DNA of 64,000 nucleotides from an uncultured Oscillospiraceae bacterium (GCA_910583935.1 CAJTZM010000006.1:60048-124047); one strand, 5' to 3'. Numbered from the stretch's first letter, positions 52,991 to 62,304 are shown. The notes: generated from the letters alone by a model not told the origin. Program-made: numbers and translations.

Positions 52991-53019
52991 TTGCTTATCC
53001 GGTATTAGAATGTTATACT
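52991..53019 (+). promoter_or_regulatory. DUF4867 gene promoter
   Basis: TTGCTT (52991-52996), 17-nt spacer, TATACT (53014-53019). Confidence 0.6.
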
Positions 53020-53059
53020 ACCAGATAAGAAAACTGGATATAAGAAAAGAGGGGTTCCA

Positions 53060-53734
53060 ATGCGTTTTGAATCAGTAAAAGCAAAAAACCCAGGCGTGAA
53101 AATGTATCTGGTCACCGACCCGGCCTTTAAAAAATATGGGCGGGTGATCGAGGGCTACGATTTTTCTCCGTATGTGGATTATTTGAAGGAGCACACCGCC
53201 GTGCCGGAATCGGGCAACCAATATGTGGCTTCCATCCCGGAGATGGAAGCGCTGCCCATCACCAGCCAGGTACAGAAGTACCTCTACGCCGGTATGCCGG
53301 TACAGGTGGGGTACTGCAACGGCAATGGATCGCTTTTAAACGCTTTCGAGTACCACAAATGCTCCGAGGTCAGTGTGGGCCCCGACGACATGGTATTCAT
53401 GATGTACAAGGTGGAGGACCTATCCGATGAAGGGACAGTGGATTCCAAGGATGTGTTAGCTTTCTACTGCCCGGCAGGGGTCGCGGTGGAAATCTATCCC
53501 CACACCCTGCACTACGCCCCCTGCAAGGTAGACGATAAGGGCTTTCGCTGCCTGGTCATCCTGCAAAAGGGGACCAACGGACCCATCGAGAAGCCGGCTC
53601 AACCGCTCAACCATGAGGATCGGCTGATCATGGCCTGCAACAAATGGGCCTTCGGCCACAAGGAAAGCTCAGTGGTCTCTTCCCGCGGCGGATTTGAGGG
53701 AATCCTGGGCGAAAACACCTGCATTCAATACTAA
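53060..53734 (+). CDS. DUF4867 family protein
   Basis: 224 residues. It reads MRFESVKAKNPGVKMYLVTDPAFKKYGRVIEGYDFSPYVDYL, then YVASIPEMEALPITSQVQKYLYAGMPVQVGYCNGNGSLLNAFEYHKCSEVSVGPDDMVFMM (cupin-like double strand with His/Cys), FYCPAGVAVEIYPHTLHYAPCKV. This is a DUF4867 protein, a cupin-like family often near sugar metabolism genes. No enzyme activity is established. Stand-alone gene with its own promoter and terminator. Confidence 0.85.
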   Translation: MRFESVKAKNPGVKMYLVTDPAFKKYGRVIEGYDFSPYVDYLKEHTAVPESGNQYVASIPEMEALPITSQVQKYLYAGMPVQVGYCNGNGSLLNAFEYHKCSEVSVGPDDMVFMMYKVEDLSDEGTVDSKDVLAFYCPAGVAVEIYPHTLHYAPCKVDDKGFRCLVILQKGTNGPIEKPAQPLNHEDRLIMACNKWAFGHKESSVVSSRGGFEGILGENTCIQY

Positions 53735-53781
53735 AAATGGCGGGCGAAGTCCATTCGCTGAATCCCGCCCAATTCCATCCA

Positions 53782-53820
53782 AAAGGACCAGCGCCGGACA
53801 AAGTCGGACGCTGGTCCTTT
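53782..53820 (+). terminator. Terminator after DUF4867 gene
   Basis: AAAGGACCAGCG / CGCTGGTCCTTT with an inner CGGAC/GTCGG pair and T-run, 48 nt past the stop. Confidence 0.85.
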
Positions 53821-53879
53821 CTTTTAAATCCGATAAAAATTTTCTTTTGGTATTTTTGCCATAAAATTCTCCATATAAG

Positions 53880-53908
53880 TTGAAAAAAAGAATGGACTAT
53901 GCTATACT
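53880..53908 (+). promoter_or_regulatory. PRTase-like gene promoter
   Basis: TTGAAA (53880-53885), 17-nt spacer, TATACT (53903-53908). Confidence 0.7.
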
Positions 53909-53978
53909 AAATAAAAAGGCGGCTTTGCTGCCCTTTTCCTTTTTCCATGGGGAAGAGGTTCCGGAAGGAGTATGATTT

Positions 53979-54620
53979 ATGGAAACCAGAATGAAAGAAA
54001 TCAGCGCAAGAAAATCCAGCAAGGTAAAGATCGGTGTGATCCCCGGGCATTTTGCCACCAGTCATTCCCACGTTAACTATTACGTGGACATGACCTCGGT
54101 AAAGACCAGCTCCGCCACCGCCAAGGAAGCGGCCTCGCTGCTGGCCCAGGAGTATATGATGGGCACCAATATCGACACCATCGTCTGCTTAGAGGGGACC
54201 GAGATGCTGGGCGCATTTCTAGCGCAGGCTTTAAGCGATCCCACCATCCCAATGCTCAACGCCGGGCAGGATATCAACGTGATTACCCCCGAGCTAAACG
54301 CCAACAACCAAATGATTTTCCGGGACAATACCCAAAAGATGATCTGGGGCAAGCATGTACTTTTGCTGATGGCCTCTGTTTCTACCGGAAAGACCATTAA
54401 CCGGGCGGTGGAGTGCCTGCAATACTACAACGGCAGCCTGGTGGCCATCTCGGCGATTTTCAGTGCGGCCAGCGAAAGCCGCGGCATTAAGATCAACTCT
54501 ATCTTTACGCCTGGAGATCTGCCCGAGTACCACAGCTACGCTACGGCCGAATGTCCCATGTGCGCCGCCCATAAAAAGGTGGACGCCCTTGTCAACAGCT
54601 ACGGCTATTCCAAAATCTAG
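53979..54620 (+). CDS. Phosphoribosyltransferase-fold protein
   Basis: 213 residues. It shows PRTase-like sections: NYYVDMTSVKTSSATAKEAASLLAQEYM at the start (as in orotate PRTases), DTIVCLEGTEMLGAFLAQAL, DINVITPELNANNQMIFRDNTQKMIWGKHVLLLMASVSTGKTINRAVECLQYYNG, where the VSTGKT loop takes the place of the PRPP loop. Cysteines in ECPMCAAHKKVDALVN near the end may bind metal. It resembles OMP-like PRTases but I do not know the substrate. Confidence 0.75.
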   Translation: METRMKEISARKSSKVKIGVIPGHFATSHSHVNYYVDMTSVKTSSATAKEAASLLAQEYMMGTNIDTIVCLEGTEMLGAFLAQALSDPTIPMLNAGQDINVITPELNANNQMIFRDNTQKMIWGKHVLLLMASVSTGKTINRAVECLQYYNGSLVAISAIFSAASESRGIKINSIFTPGDLPEYHSYATAECPMCAAHKKVDALVNSYGYSKI

Positions 54621-54634
54621 CGGGATTTTTGCAG

Positions 54635-54664
54635 AAAGGCCCTTTCCAAAATGGAAAGGGCCTT
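54635..54664 (+). terminator. Terminator after the PRTase-like gene
   Basis: AAAGGCCCTTTCCA / TGGAAAGGGCCTTT with a 2-nt loop plus T-run. Confidence 0.88.
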
Positions 54665-54690
54665 TTGATATTTTCCACCCAGACAAAACA

Positions 54691-54718
54691 AAAAAGGCCG
54701 TCTTGCGACAGCCTTTTT
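54691..54718 (-). terminator. Terminator of the surface-protein gene
   Basis: AAAAAGGC(C)GTC / GAC(A)GCCTTTTT. T-run on the minus strand, 55 nt after the surface-protein stop. Confidence 0.75.
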
Positions 54719-54773
54719 GCTTTTCACTTCATGCGATATGGAGAGACACAAAGGAAAGATTCACTAAGCTGGA

Positions 54774-55928
54774 TTATTTCTTCAGAGCAACTGCGCCAGC
54801 AGCAGCCAGAGAAACAACGCCCAGAGCAACAGCAACGTTTACGAAATCAACAGAACCGGTACCAGGGTTGTCCTTATTGTCGGTGCTGTCGGTGTTAACG
54901 GTCGCGTTGTATTTGCTTACATCCAGTTTAACGTCGGAAGCAACAGCGCCCTCGATCTTTCTAACGTTGGTCTCCCAGCACTCAGCCTCTTTGTTCCAGG
55001 TGAATTTGCCTTCAACCAGCTTGCCGCCCTCGATGAGGTATACGAACATATCCTGGTCAACGGTTACATGGAAGGTACCAGTGTAATCGAACTCGGGAGT
55101 GCCATCGAAGAAGATCATCTCCAGATCCGCATCCTCGTAGGTCTGCGCCATCTTCTTGTTGTCTCTGTGGTAGTAAACGTTCACAGTGAGCTTAGAGGAG
55201 TTCTTCACGGTGTACCAGAAGATCTCATCGGTATCGAAGTACAGCTCAGCAAATTTGGAGGTCTTCGGCAGAACAGCCAGAGCCTGGATGTTCGCGTCGT
55301 CGGTGTAATCGTCAAAGGAAGCACCCTTCTTCGCACCGATAGCCTCGTCCAGATCAATGCTATCGAAGATGATCGCTTCATGATCATTGCTAACGCCGGT
55401 CACGATTTCAGCCCACTGCTGAGCGATCTCTACATCCGCTTCGCTAACTTTGTACTTCTTGTCTCTTTTCAGAGTGATGGTCCAGTTAGCAGAAGTTTTC
55501 TTGGTGGTGTAGGTGGTTTTGGTTTTGACTTCGATTTTGTATACGCCGTTCTTCTTAACGATCGCATAGGAATCGATCATCTTGTCGCCGGACTCACGGA
55601 TGGAAACAGTCAGGTGCTTTGCATACTCGTCGTCATCCAGCATCTCGTAATTCGTACCGCTTACAGTAACATCGCCAGCAGCATTGTTGGGGGTCTCTCT
55701 GAAGATGGTGTAGTAGTAGGTAGCACCAGGCTTGTCGGGATCCGCATCCGCGTTGCTATCTTTATCACCAGTACCGATGATAACACCTTTGTCCAGATTG
55801 TTGTCTGGATCACCAGTCCCCTCAACCTGACCAGGGGTGTTGGTAGCCGCAACTTCAGCAGCGAAAGCAACCACAGACAGGCTCAGAACCATCATAACGG
55901 ACAGTACCAGAGCAAGTACTTTTTTCAT
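54774..55928 (-). CDS. Secreted surface protein with NPGTG C-terminal signal
   Basis: 384 residues. A classic signal peptide (MKKVLALVLSVMMVLSLSVVAFAAE, cut after AFA) and an acidic, Lys/Asp-rich mature part (TGDPDNNLDKGVIIGTGDKDSNADADPD). The C-terminus is NPGTG-SVDFVNVAVALGVVSLAAAGAVALKK: a sortase-like NPxTG motif, a membrane helix and a basic tail. Codon use is strongly biased and the ribosome site is AGGAGG, so it is probably abundant. Function unknown; an S-layer-like or coat role is possible. Confidence 0.78.
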   Translation of the reverse strand: MKKVLALVLSVMMVLSLSVVAFAAEVAATNTPGQVEGTGDPDNNLDKGVIIGTGDKDSNADADPDKPGATYYYTIFRETPNNAAGDVTVSGTNYEMLDDDEYAKHLTVSIRESGDKMIDSYAIVKKNGVYKIEVKTKTTYTTKKTSANWTITLKRDKKYKVSEADVEIAQQWAEIVTGVSNDHEAIIFDSIDLDEAIGAKKGASFDDYTDDANIQALAVLPKTSKFAELYFDTDEIFWYTVKNSSKLTVNVYYHRDNKKMAQTYEDADLEMIFFDGTPEFDYTGTFHVTVDQDMFVYLIEGGKLVEGKFTWNKEAECWETNVRKIEGAVASDVKLDVSKYNATVNTDSTDNKDNPGTGSVDFVNVAVALGVVSLAAAGAVALKK

Positions 55929-56023
55929 GGGTTATTCCTCCTAAATATTATTCAGCATCCATCCCGTGCTTTCCGGCAACTCTCCCTTACCAGTCCGCGC
56001 AGGTTTCTTGGAACTGTAACCAT

Positions 56024-56052
56024 ACTATAGCACAAGAAAATCGATTTGTAAA
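56024..56052 (-). promoter_or_regulatory. Surface-protein promoter
   Basis: TTTACA (56052-56047), 17-nt spacer, TATAGT (56029-56024) on the minus strand; the leader is about 95 nt. Confidence 0.75.
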
Positions 56053-56396
56053 TACTTTGTAATAACTTTTTTTAATTTTTTCATATTTTTTGCATAGCCG
56101 GAAAAAATCCCGGCAGATCCTGCCTTATACCAGAATCTATTAAAAAGCTTTAAAAGCTTTTTATAGCGGCGAAGCGCGTTGGATTCTTATGAGACGTGTT
56201 TTTCGCCAAAATGGCGAAAAACAAAAACAATTTCGTTTTGTTTGAAATTAGTATCAGTATAGCACGTCCGGTCCAGAATATACAAGTCCCGCTCTCCTCC
56301 CTTTTGCACAAAAACAAAAAAGGGCGCTTATAATGAAGCAGGCGGGGCCCAAACCGGCGTTTTTCGGCAGAAAAAGACTTTTTTGGCCCGCCTTTC
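56053..56396. other. Hairpin-rich intergenic region
   Basis: No gene is seen. It has AAAAAGCTTTAAAAGCTTTTT (56141-56161 area), GTTTTTCGCC-AAAAT-GGCGAAAAAC (about 56198-56222), AACAAAAACAATTTCGTTTTGTTT and a long inverted pair GGCGGGGCCC...GGCCCGCC (56341-56392). They may be terminators or a short mobile repeat. Confidence 0.45.
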
Positions 56397-56425
56397 TTGA
56401 AACAGGCGTCCGGATCGTCTATAAT
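56397..56425 (+). promoter_or_regulatory. Cysteine desulfurase-thiI operon promoter
   Basis: TTGAAA (56397-56402), 17-nt spacer, TATAAT (56420-56425). Confidence 0.78.
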
Positions 56426-56490
56426 GATAAGTATATGGAAAAATCCGGCCCCTGTTTTTGGTAAACCTTTTATAAAAGGGAGATGAGAGG

Positions 56491-57627
56491 ATGAGAGAGA
56501 TTTATCTGGATAACAGCGCCACCACCCGCACAGCGGAGCCGGCGGCCCGCGCTGTTTACGATATGCTGGTCAGCTGCTACGGCAATCCCTCCTCGCTGCA
56601 TCGTAAGGGGCTGGAGGCGGAGAATCGAATCGCGGAAGCCCGCCGAAGCCTGGCGCGGCTTTTGGACTGTGACCCCCAGGAGCTTGTCTTCACCTCCGGT
56701 GGAACCGAAGCCAACAACCTGGCGATTTTAGGCGCGGCCGAGGCCCGGTGCCGCCGGGGAAGGCGGGTTGTGACCACCGCGTTCGAGCATTCCTCGATAG
56801 ACGCTGCCGCCAGCCATCTGGAAAAGTCGGGCTGGGAGGTGGTCCGGGTGAAGCCGGACCGCATGGGCCATATTGACCCGCAGGAGGTAGCCGCGGCGGT
56901 GGACAGCCAAACGGTGCTGGTATCCTGCATGTGCGTCAACAACGAAGTGGGTACGGTCCTGCCCATTGGGCAGATTGTCCGGGAGGTGCGGCGCAAAAAC
57001 CCCCATACGCTGATTCACTGCGACTGTGTGCAGGCCTTAGGCAAGCTGCCCTTGTCCATGCGCCGGCTGGATCTGGACCTAGCGACGGTAAGCGCCCACA
57101 AAATCTACGGGCCCAAGGGGTCCGGCGCGCTGTTCGTGCGGCGCGGGGTGCGTATCCTGCCCCGGCAGCTGGGCGGAAGCCAGGAAAAGAAGCTGCGTCC
57201 GGGCACCGAGGCGGCAGCGCTGATTGCAGGCTTCGGCGTGGCGGCCCAATTGGCCTGCGAACACCTGAAGGAGGACGCCGCCCGCATCGCCGACCTGAAC
57301 CAGGAGCTGCGCTGCCGGCTTTTATCCATGCCGCAGGTGGTGATCAACTCCCCGGCGGATGCGCTGCCGGCGGTGTTAAACATCAGCGTGCCGGGCTGGC
57401 GGTCGGAGACGATGATGCACTTTTTAGAGGAACGGGGCATTTCGGTGTCCAGCGGGTCCGCCTGCTCTAAGGGGGCTAAAAGCCATGTGTTGTCCGCCAT
57501 GGGACTGGACCCGTCGCTTATTGACAGTGCGCTGCGGGTAAGCTTTGGGCGGTACAATACAAAAGAAGACGTAGAGGATTTTGTCCTGGCCCTGCAGGAT
57601 GCGATCTGCACCCTGGCCCATCGCTAA
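56491..57627 (+). CDS. Cysteine desulfurase (IscS/NifS-like)
   Basis: 378 residues. PLP enzyme that takes sulfur from cysteine. REIYLDNSATTRTAEPA at the start; SGGTEANNLAI; HCDCVQALGKLPLS; the PLP Lys in VSAHKIYGPKGSGALF; the sulfur-accepting Cys in SVSSGSACSKGAKSHVL. It lies 59 nt before thiI, so it most likely supplies sulfur for 4-thiouridine in tRNA (as NifZ does for ThiI in Bacillus). Confidence 0.93.
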   Translation: MREIYLDNSATTRTAEPAARAVYDMLVSCYGNPSSLHRKGLEAENRIAEARRSLARLLDCDPQELVFTSGGTEANNLAILGAAEARCRRGRRVVTTAFEHSSIDAAASHLEKSGWEVVRVKPDRMGHIDPQEVAAAVDSQTVLVSCMCVNNEVGTVLPIGQIVREVRRKNPHTLIHCDCVQALGKLPLSMRRLDLDLATVSAHKIYGPKGSGALFVRRGVRILPRQLGGSQEKKLRPGTEAAALIAGFGVAAQLACEHLKEDAARIADLNQELRCRLLSMPQVVINSPADALPAVLNISVPGWRSETMMHFLEERGISVSSGSACSKGAKSHVLSAMGLDPSLIDSALRVSFGRYNTKEDVEDFVLALQDAICTLAHR

Positions 57628-57686
57628 GGGCCGCTGAGACACATCCTATATCTGAATAATAGTAGAAAAAACAAAGGAGCGCCGGG

Positions 57687-58859
57687 ATGAAGGAAATCAT
57701 ACTGATCAAAACAGGAGAAATCGCGCTGAAGGGGTTAAACAAATCCTCCTTCGAGGATGTTTTGGTGAAAAATACCAAGTGGCGGCTGCACAGTTTGGGA
57801 CGGTTTTCGTTTTCCAAGGCCCAGTCCACCATTTACTGCGAGCCTCAGTCGGAGGAGATCGATCTGGATGAAGCCTGCCGGCGGGTGTCCCATGTATTCG
57901 GTATCGCGGCATTCAGCCGGGCGCGGGTGGCCGCCAAGGATTTTGCGGATATCTGCGGCCAAACGCTGGATTTTCTGGGCGAGGAGCTGGCGTACGCGGC
58001 TACCTTTAAGGTAGAGGCAAAGCGGGCAGATAAGTCCTTTCCCATGAAGTCGCCGGAAATCTGCCGGGAGCTGGGCGCCCGGATTCTGGAGCGCTATCCC
58101 CATCTCCGGGTGGATGTGGAAGAGCCCCAAGTACTGGTGATGGTGGAGATCCGGGAGACTGCTGCCTATATCCACGGTCGCCAGCAGCCGGGGGCGGGGG
58201 GCATCCCCATCGGCACCTCCGGCAAGGCGGCGATTCTCATTTCCGGCGGCATCGACAGCCCGGTGGCGGGCTACATGATGGCCAAACGGGGCCTTACGCT
58301 GTGCGGCGTGCATTTTGCCAGTCCCCCCTATACCAGCGAGCGAGCCCGGCAAAAGGTCATCGCTTTAATGGAGAAGATGGCCGAATACTGCGGCCGGATG
58401 CAGCTTTTTGTGGTCCCCTTCACCCAGATCCAGGAGGAAATCCGGGACAAATGCCCGGAGGAGCTGTTCACCATTGTCATGCGCCGGTTTATGATGCGTA
58501 TTGCCAGCCAGGTGGCGCTAAAGCAGGACTGCGGGGCCCTGATCACCGGCGAAAGCGTGGGTCAGGTGGCCAGCCAGACGGTAAAAGCCATCGCCTGTAC
58601 CGACGCGGTGGCGCAGCTGCCGGTGTTCCGTCCGGTAATCGGAATGGACAAGCGGGAGATTATTGCCATCGCCAATCAGATCGACACCTTTGAAACGTCC
58701 ATCCTGCCCTACGAGGACTGCTGTACTGTCTTTACCCCCAAGCATCCCCGCACCCGTCCGCGTCTGGATCTTGTGGAGGCGGCGGAGCAGGCGCTGGATA
58801 CGGACAAACTGACCGCCGACGCAATTGCAGGAATAGAACTGGTCGAGATAAAGAGATAG
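57687..58859 (+). CDS. thiI: tRNA 4-thiouridine synthase ThiI (no rhodanese domain)
   Basis: 390 residues. N-terminal ferredoxin-like and THUMP domains (FKVEAKRADKSFPMKSPEICRELGARIL) and the adenylating PP-loop LISGGIDSPVAGYMMAKRG. It ends at residue 390, short of the rhodanese domain of the 482-residue E. coli protein, as is usual in Firmicutes where the adjacent cysteine desulfurase gives sulfur. Probable function: s4U8 in tRNA. Confidence 0.95.
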   Translation: MKEIILIKTGEIALKGLNKSSFEDVLVKNTKWRLHSLGRFSFSKAQSTIYCEPQSEEIDLDEACRRVSHVFGIAAFSRARVAAKDFADICGQTLDFLGEELAYAATFKVEAKRADKSFPMKSPEICRELGARILERYPHLRVDVEEPQVLVMVEIRETAAYIHGRQQPGAGGIPIGTSGKAAILISGGIDSPVAGYMMAKRGLTLCGVHFASPPYTSERARQKVIALMEKMAEYCGRMQLFVVPFTQIQEEIRDKCPEELFTIVMRRFMMRIASQVALKQDCGALITGESVGQVASQTVKAIACTDAVAQLPVFRPVIGMDKREIIAIANQIDTFETSILPYEDCCTVFTPKHPRTRPRLDLVEAAEQALDTDKLTADAIAGIELVEIKR

Positions 58860-58892
58860 ACGGCCGGTTTTCACCATAAAGGAGGATGTAGG

Positions 58893-61800
58893 ATGAAGCT
58901 GGACATCATTTTTGCCGGCGAGGCAAAGGATCAGCAGCAAATGCTGTTGGATCTGCTGGCTCCGCTGGGGATTGACAAATATACGGTGACCGAAGCAAAA
59001 TCGGATCGAAAAAATTTGGAACACACGCTGGTAGCCGCCCTTCGCCGCAGTGATACGGTCCTTCTCATCGGCGGGCTGGGCAGCGGACCGTCCGATTTTA
59101 CCACCCTTCTGCTCTGCGAAGGGCTGGGCCTGCGGGAGGAGGTCTGCCCAGAAGCGCTGGAGCAGATGAAAAAACGATATAAAGTGGAGGAAGAGGCCCT
59201 GTCCCGGGAGGATCTGCGAAAGGTAAAAATTCCGGCGGGCGCGCATCCCTTCCTCAACCGTTGGGGGGACTGTCCCGGATATGCGTTGGCCGCGGAGGAT
59301 CAGTGCATCGCGGCCCTGCCCGAGGGGTCGGCGGAGCTGGCGGCCATGACCGAGGAAAAGCTTTTGCCCTATCTGGAAAGGGTCTTCACCCCTGCCTCCC
59401 AACCGGTAGAGGGCGGCGCATTTGGCATTTCGCTGGAGCAGGCCGCTGCCAAGCTGGACTCGGCCAGAGAGCTGGCCAAAATCATTATAAAAAAAGAGGG
59501 GCTTGGTCTCTCGGTCCGCATTCTTCCCGAGGGGGACAAAAACCATACGGAAACCGCTGCGGGTCTTGTAAAAAGCGCTTTGGAGGGAGCCTTTTTTGCC
59601 GGCTCCAAAACGGTAGCGGCCGCGTTTTCCGCCGCAGCCGCCCAGTCCCAGACCACCGTTGCCTCGGCGGAAAAAGAAGGGCAAAACGAAATTCGCCGTC
59701 TGTTGGGCGAGTCGTTTACCCCGGGAAAAGAGCTGCCCAGCATGGAAATCGGGCGAAAAAGCGCCAAAACCGCCGGCATCCCCCGCCGGATTCTCAAAAA
59801 ACACCGGGGCGTTTCCGCGCCGCTGGCGGTACAGATGGCCCATAGCGCCCGGGAGCGGTTCGGTGCCGCCTTGGGGATCGGCGTCACCAGCTTTTGCCCG
59901 GCGGGCAGACACTGCGATATGGCCTACGCCGCCTTATGCGATCGGGACCGGGCCTGGACAGCGCGGATCCTCGTGCCGGAGGAAAGGCTCAACCTTGACC
60001 GGGAGCTGGCTGCCTCGGCGGCGCTGGACATGGCCCGCCGGTACATAGACGGCGATCCGCTGCTTCTTTCCGCCGGTTCGCCCCTGACGACGGCCCTTGC
60101 GAGAAAAAGCGGCCAGCTAAGGATCTGCACCTTCGCGCCGGACGGGGCCGCTGTCTGGCAGCTGCCTGGGGAGTCACTTCCCCAACGGAAAAAATCGGAA
60201 GGCAAGGGCAGGGTGGGCCGAGAGCCTGTTCGCCCTCTGGCCTTCATGGGGAAAGCCGCCTTGGGCCTTTTGCTGGCGGCGGCGCTGCTGGCGGCAGGGG
60301 CCGTCGGCTCGTTTTACTGGCAGGCCCACCGGGCCGGGCAGCTGCGGGCCGCAATGTTCGGCCTTTATCAATCCGGCGGCGGCTCCGCTGTTCCGGATGG
60401 ATATCCGCAAGAATACGACCAGCGCTTTGCGCTTTTGTGGGAGCAGAATCAGGATATTGTCGGCTGGCTGAGCGCACCGGATACGGATTTCTCCTTTCCG
60501 GTGGTGCAGGGAAAGGACAACACCTACTACACCCTTCGCAACTTTAAAAAAGAGCCCAGCTTATACGGGACCACCTTTTTAAATGCGCCAGCCAGCCTTT
60601 CAGAGGACGTCAACCTAACCCTGTACGGCAACCATATGCAGGATGGACAGATGTTCGCACAGTTAGAGGACTATCGAAAGCTCACCTATTACCGGGATCA
60701 TCCCATTCTTTCCTTCGATACGGTATACGGCCAGAGCAACTATAAAATCTGCGCTGTATTTGTAACCGATCCGGCACAGGAAGACGGCTTTGACTACGAA
60801 AATTTTCAAAATCCGCAGGATGATGCGGAATGGGAGTCCCTTGTCAGCGAGATGGAGGCCCGCAGCCTTATCTGTACGCCGGTGGATATCCGCAAGGGGG
60901 ACCAGCTTTTGACCCTTTCCACCGAGACGACGGATTTTGACGGCGCGCGCTTAATCGTCATGGCACGCCAAACCCGCAGCGGCGAGATAAAGGCGGTAGA
61001 AACCGACGACGCGGTCTACAACGCCCAGCCGCTGCTGCCCGAAAAAATGCAGCAGAACGGCGGGGATCTCCCCGCGCCGGACAAGGAAGAAAACCGTCCG
61101 CCTATGGAAAGCCTGCCACTGCAGGAAGCATCCGGCATATCCAGCCGGGAGGAGTCCTCCTCCAGCAGCGCTTCTTCTGTGGAGGAGCCCTCTTCTCAAA
61201 GCGAGGCCTCCTCTTCGGGCTCCAGCGGCTCCCCTGTTCTTTCCAGCAGCCAGGCCAGCAGTCTGCCGCCATCCTCTTCCCAGGTCTCGTCCTCCCTACC
61301 ACTGGCGGAAAACTCATCCTCCTCCGAATCGGAACCGCCGGATGTGGGGGTGGACGAAACCACCTTATCCTCTCCCTCCCAAAGCGACTCCAGCGAGCCC
61401 TCCTCCAGCGGCAGTTCCTCCGCCAATTCTTCCTCCTCCAGCAGCACTTCAAATGAAAATTCCGGCAATGGGAACAGCGGCAGCTCCGTTCCCTCCCAGG
61501 GAGAGACCTTCCGGGTAAACGGCAGGGATTACGACGCCTTTGACGCGGTCTGCCAGGTGGTTGCCGCAGAGCTTGGAAGCGGAAATTACGAGTCGATCAA
61601 GGCTCAGGCGGTGGCAACCTATACGCTTTTGTATAAGCGCAACCAAAACGGGAACTATCCCACCGGGCTTAGTATGCGCTCCTCCTACAGCAACACGATC
61701 AAGCAGGCGGTGCAGGAGGTTTGGGGACAGGCTCTTTACGCCAATGGCCGGTTGATGGATGTATTTTATTTTGCCATCTCCGCCGGCCGGACCAACGAGC

Positions 61801-62291
61801 CCCAGGACGTTTGGGGGTCTTCGGTGGCAGGCTACGGCTCGGTAGACAGCTCCTGGGACGAGAACGTCTCCGGCGCTTTCCAAAAATCGGTGAGCATGAG
61901 TAAGGAGAAGGTTATCGACCGGGTATGGGAGTATCTGGGCATTGATTTAAGCCAGGTCCCAGTGGAGGATTGGTTCACTGTAGAATCCTACACCAGCGGC
62001 GGTTACAACGGCAAAATGACCGTAGGCGGGTATGATACGGTACAAAAAAGCGGCAGCTCCGCTTTCCGCACCGGCGCGCCGATCACCGGGCGCATGCTGC
62101 GCGAAAGCGTACTGAATCTGCGCTCCGCCTGCTTCAGCTGGGAGGAAAGCGGCGGCGATATCGTCTTTACCACCAAGGGCTACGGTCACGGCGTGGGAAT
62201 GAGCCAATGGGGCGCTGTGGAAATGGCCAGGCAGGGGTACAGCTATGTGGAAATCCTGGAGCATTACTACCCCGGCGCTTCGGTAAAATAG
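58893..62291 (+). CDS. CinA-like / class B sortase-like / SpoIID fusion protein
   Basis: 1132 residues, one unbroken frame, with AAAGGAGGATG before the ATG. Residues 1-170: MoaB/CinA N-terminal domain (TVLLIGGLGSGPSDFTT). Residues 200-430: CinA-C-like, with LKKHRGVSAPLAVQMAHSARERFGAALGIGVTSFCPAG, but without AESCTGG. Residues 450-475: membrane helix. Residues 505-695: class B sortase (IVGWLSAPDTDFSFPVVQ; LYGNHM with H581; TLSTETTDFDGAR with R686); the catalytic Cys is Glu678. Residues 730-870: Ser/Glu linker. Residues 880-1132: SpoIID, VVAAELGSGNYESIKAQAVATYTLL with E893, and GYGHGVGMSQWGA at the end. It follows thiI by 33 nt. A transglycosylase-like wall enzyme anchored by its CinA half is the simplest guess. 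Confidence 0.85.
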   Translation: MKLDIIFAGEAKDQQQMLLDLLAPLGIDKYTVTEAKSDRKNLEHTLVAALRRSDTVLLIGGLGSGPSDFTTLLLCEGLGLREEVCPEALEQMKKRYKVEEEALSREDLRKVKIPAGAHPFLNRWGDCPGYALAAEDQCIAALPEGSAELAAMTEEKLLPYLERVFTPASQPVEGGAFGISLEQAAAKLDSARELAKIIIKKEGLGLSVRILPEGDKNHTETAAGLVKSALEGAFFAGSKTVAAAFSAAAAQSQTTVASAEKEGQNEIRRLLGESFTPGKELPSMEIGRKSAKTAGIPRRILKKHRGVSAPLAVQMAHSARERFGAALGIGVTSFCPAGRHCDMAYAALCDRDRAWTARILVPEERLNLDRELAASAALDMARRYIDGDPLLLSAGSPLTTALARKSGQLRICTFAPDGAAVWQLPGESLPQRKKSEGKGRVGREPVRPLAFMGKAALGLLLAAALLAAGAVGSFYWQAHRAGQLRAAMFGLYQSGGGSAVPDGYPQEYDQRFALLWEQNQDIVGWLSAPDTDFSFPVVQGKDNTYYTLRNFKKEPSLYGTTFLNAPASLSEDVNLTLYGNHMQDGQMFAQLEDYRKLTYYRDHPILSFDTVYGQSNYKICAVFVTDPAQEDGFDYENFQNPQDDAEWESLVSEMEARSLICTPVDIRKGDQLLTLSTETTDFDGARLIVMARQTRSGEIKAVETDDAVYNAQPLLPEKMQQNGGDLPAPDKEENRPPMESLPLQEASGISSREESSSSSASSVEEPSSQSEASSSGSSGSPVLSSSQASSLPPSSSQVSSSLPLAENSSSSESEPPDVGVDETTLSSPSQSDSSEPSSSGSSSANSSSSSSTSNENSGNGNSGSSVPSQGETFRVNGRDYDAFDAVCQVVAAELGSGNYESIKAQAVATYTLLYKRNQNGNYPTGLSMRSSYSNTIKQAVQEVWGQALYANGRLMDVFYFAISAGRTNEPQDVWGSSVAGYGSVDSSWDENVSGAFQKSVSMSKEKVIDRVWEYLGIDLSQVPVEDWFTVESYTSGGYNGKMTVGGYDTVQKSGSSAFRTGAPITGRMLRESVLNLRSACFSWEESGGDIVFTTKGYGHGVGMSQWGAVEMARQGYSYVEILEHYYPGASVK

Positions 62292-62304
62292 AAAGCTGCA
62301 CAGC

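Noticed and set aside
58518..59912. A 464-codon open frame on the minus strand
   Set aside because: Antisense to the end of thiI and the start of the CinA/sortase/SpoIID fusion; composition is that of a shadow frame.
61140..61460. Ser/Glu-rich repeats in the fusion gene considered as a separate repeat element
   Set aside because: The repeats are codons for Ser within one intact frame and look like a flexible linker, not a DNA repeat.
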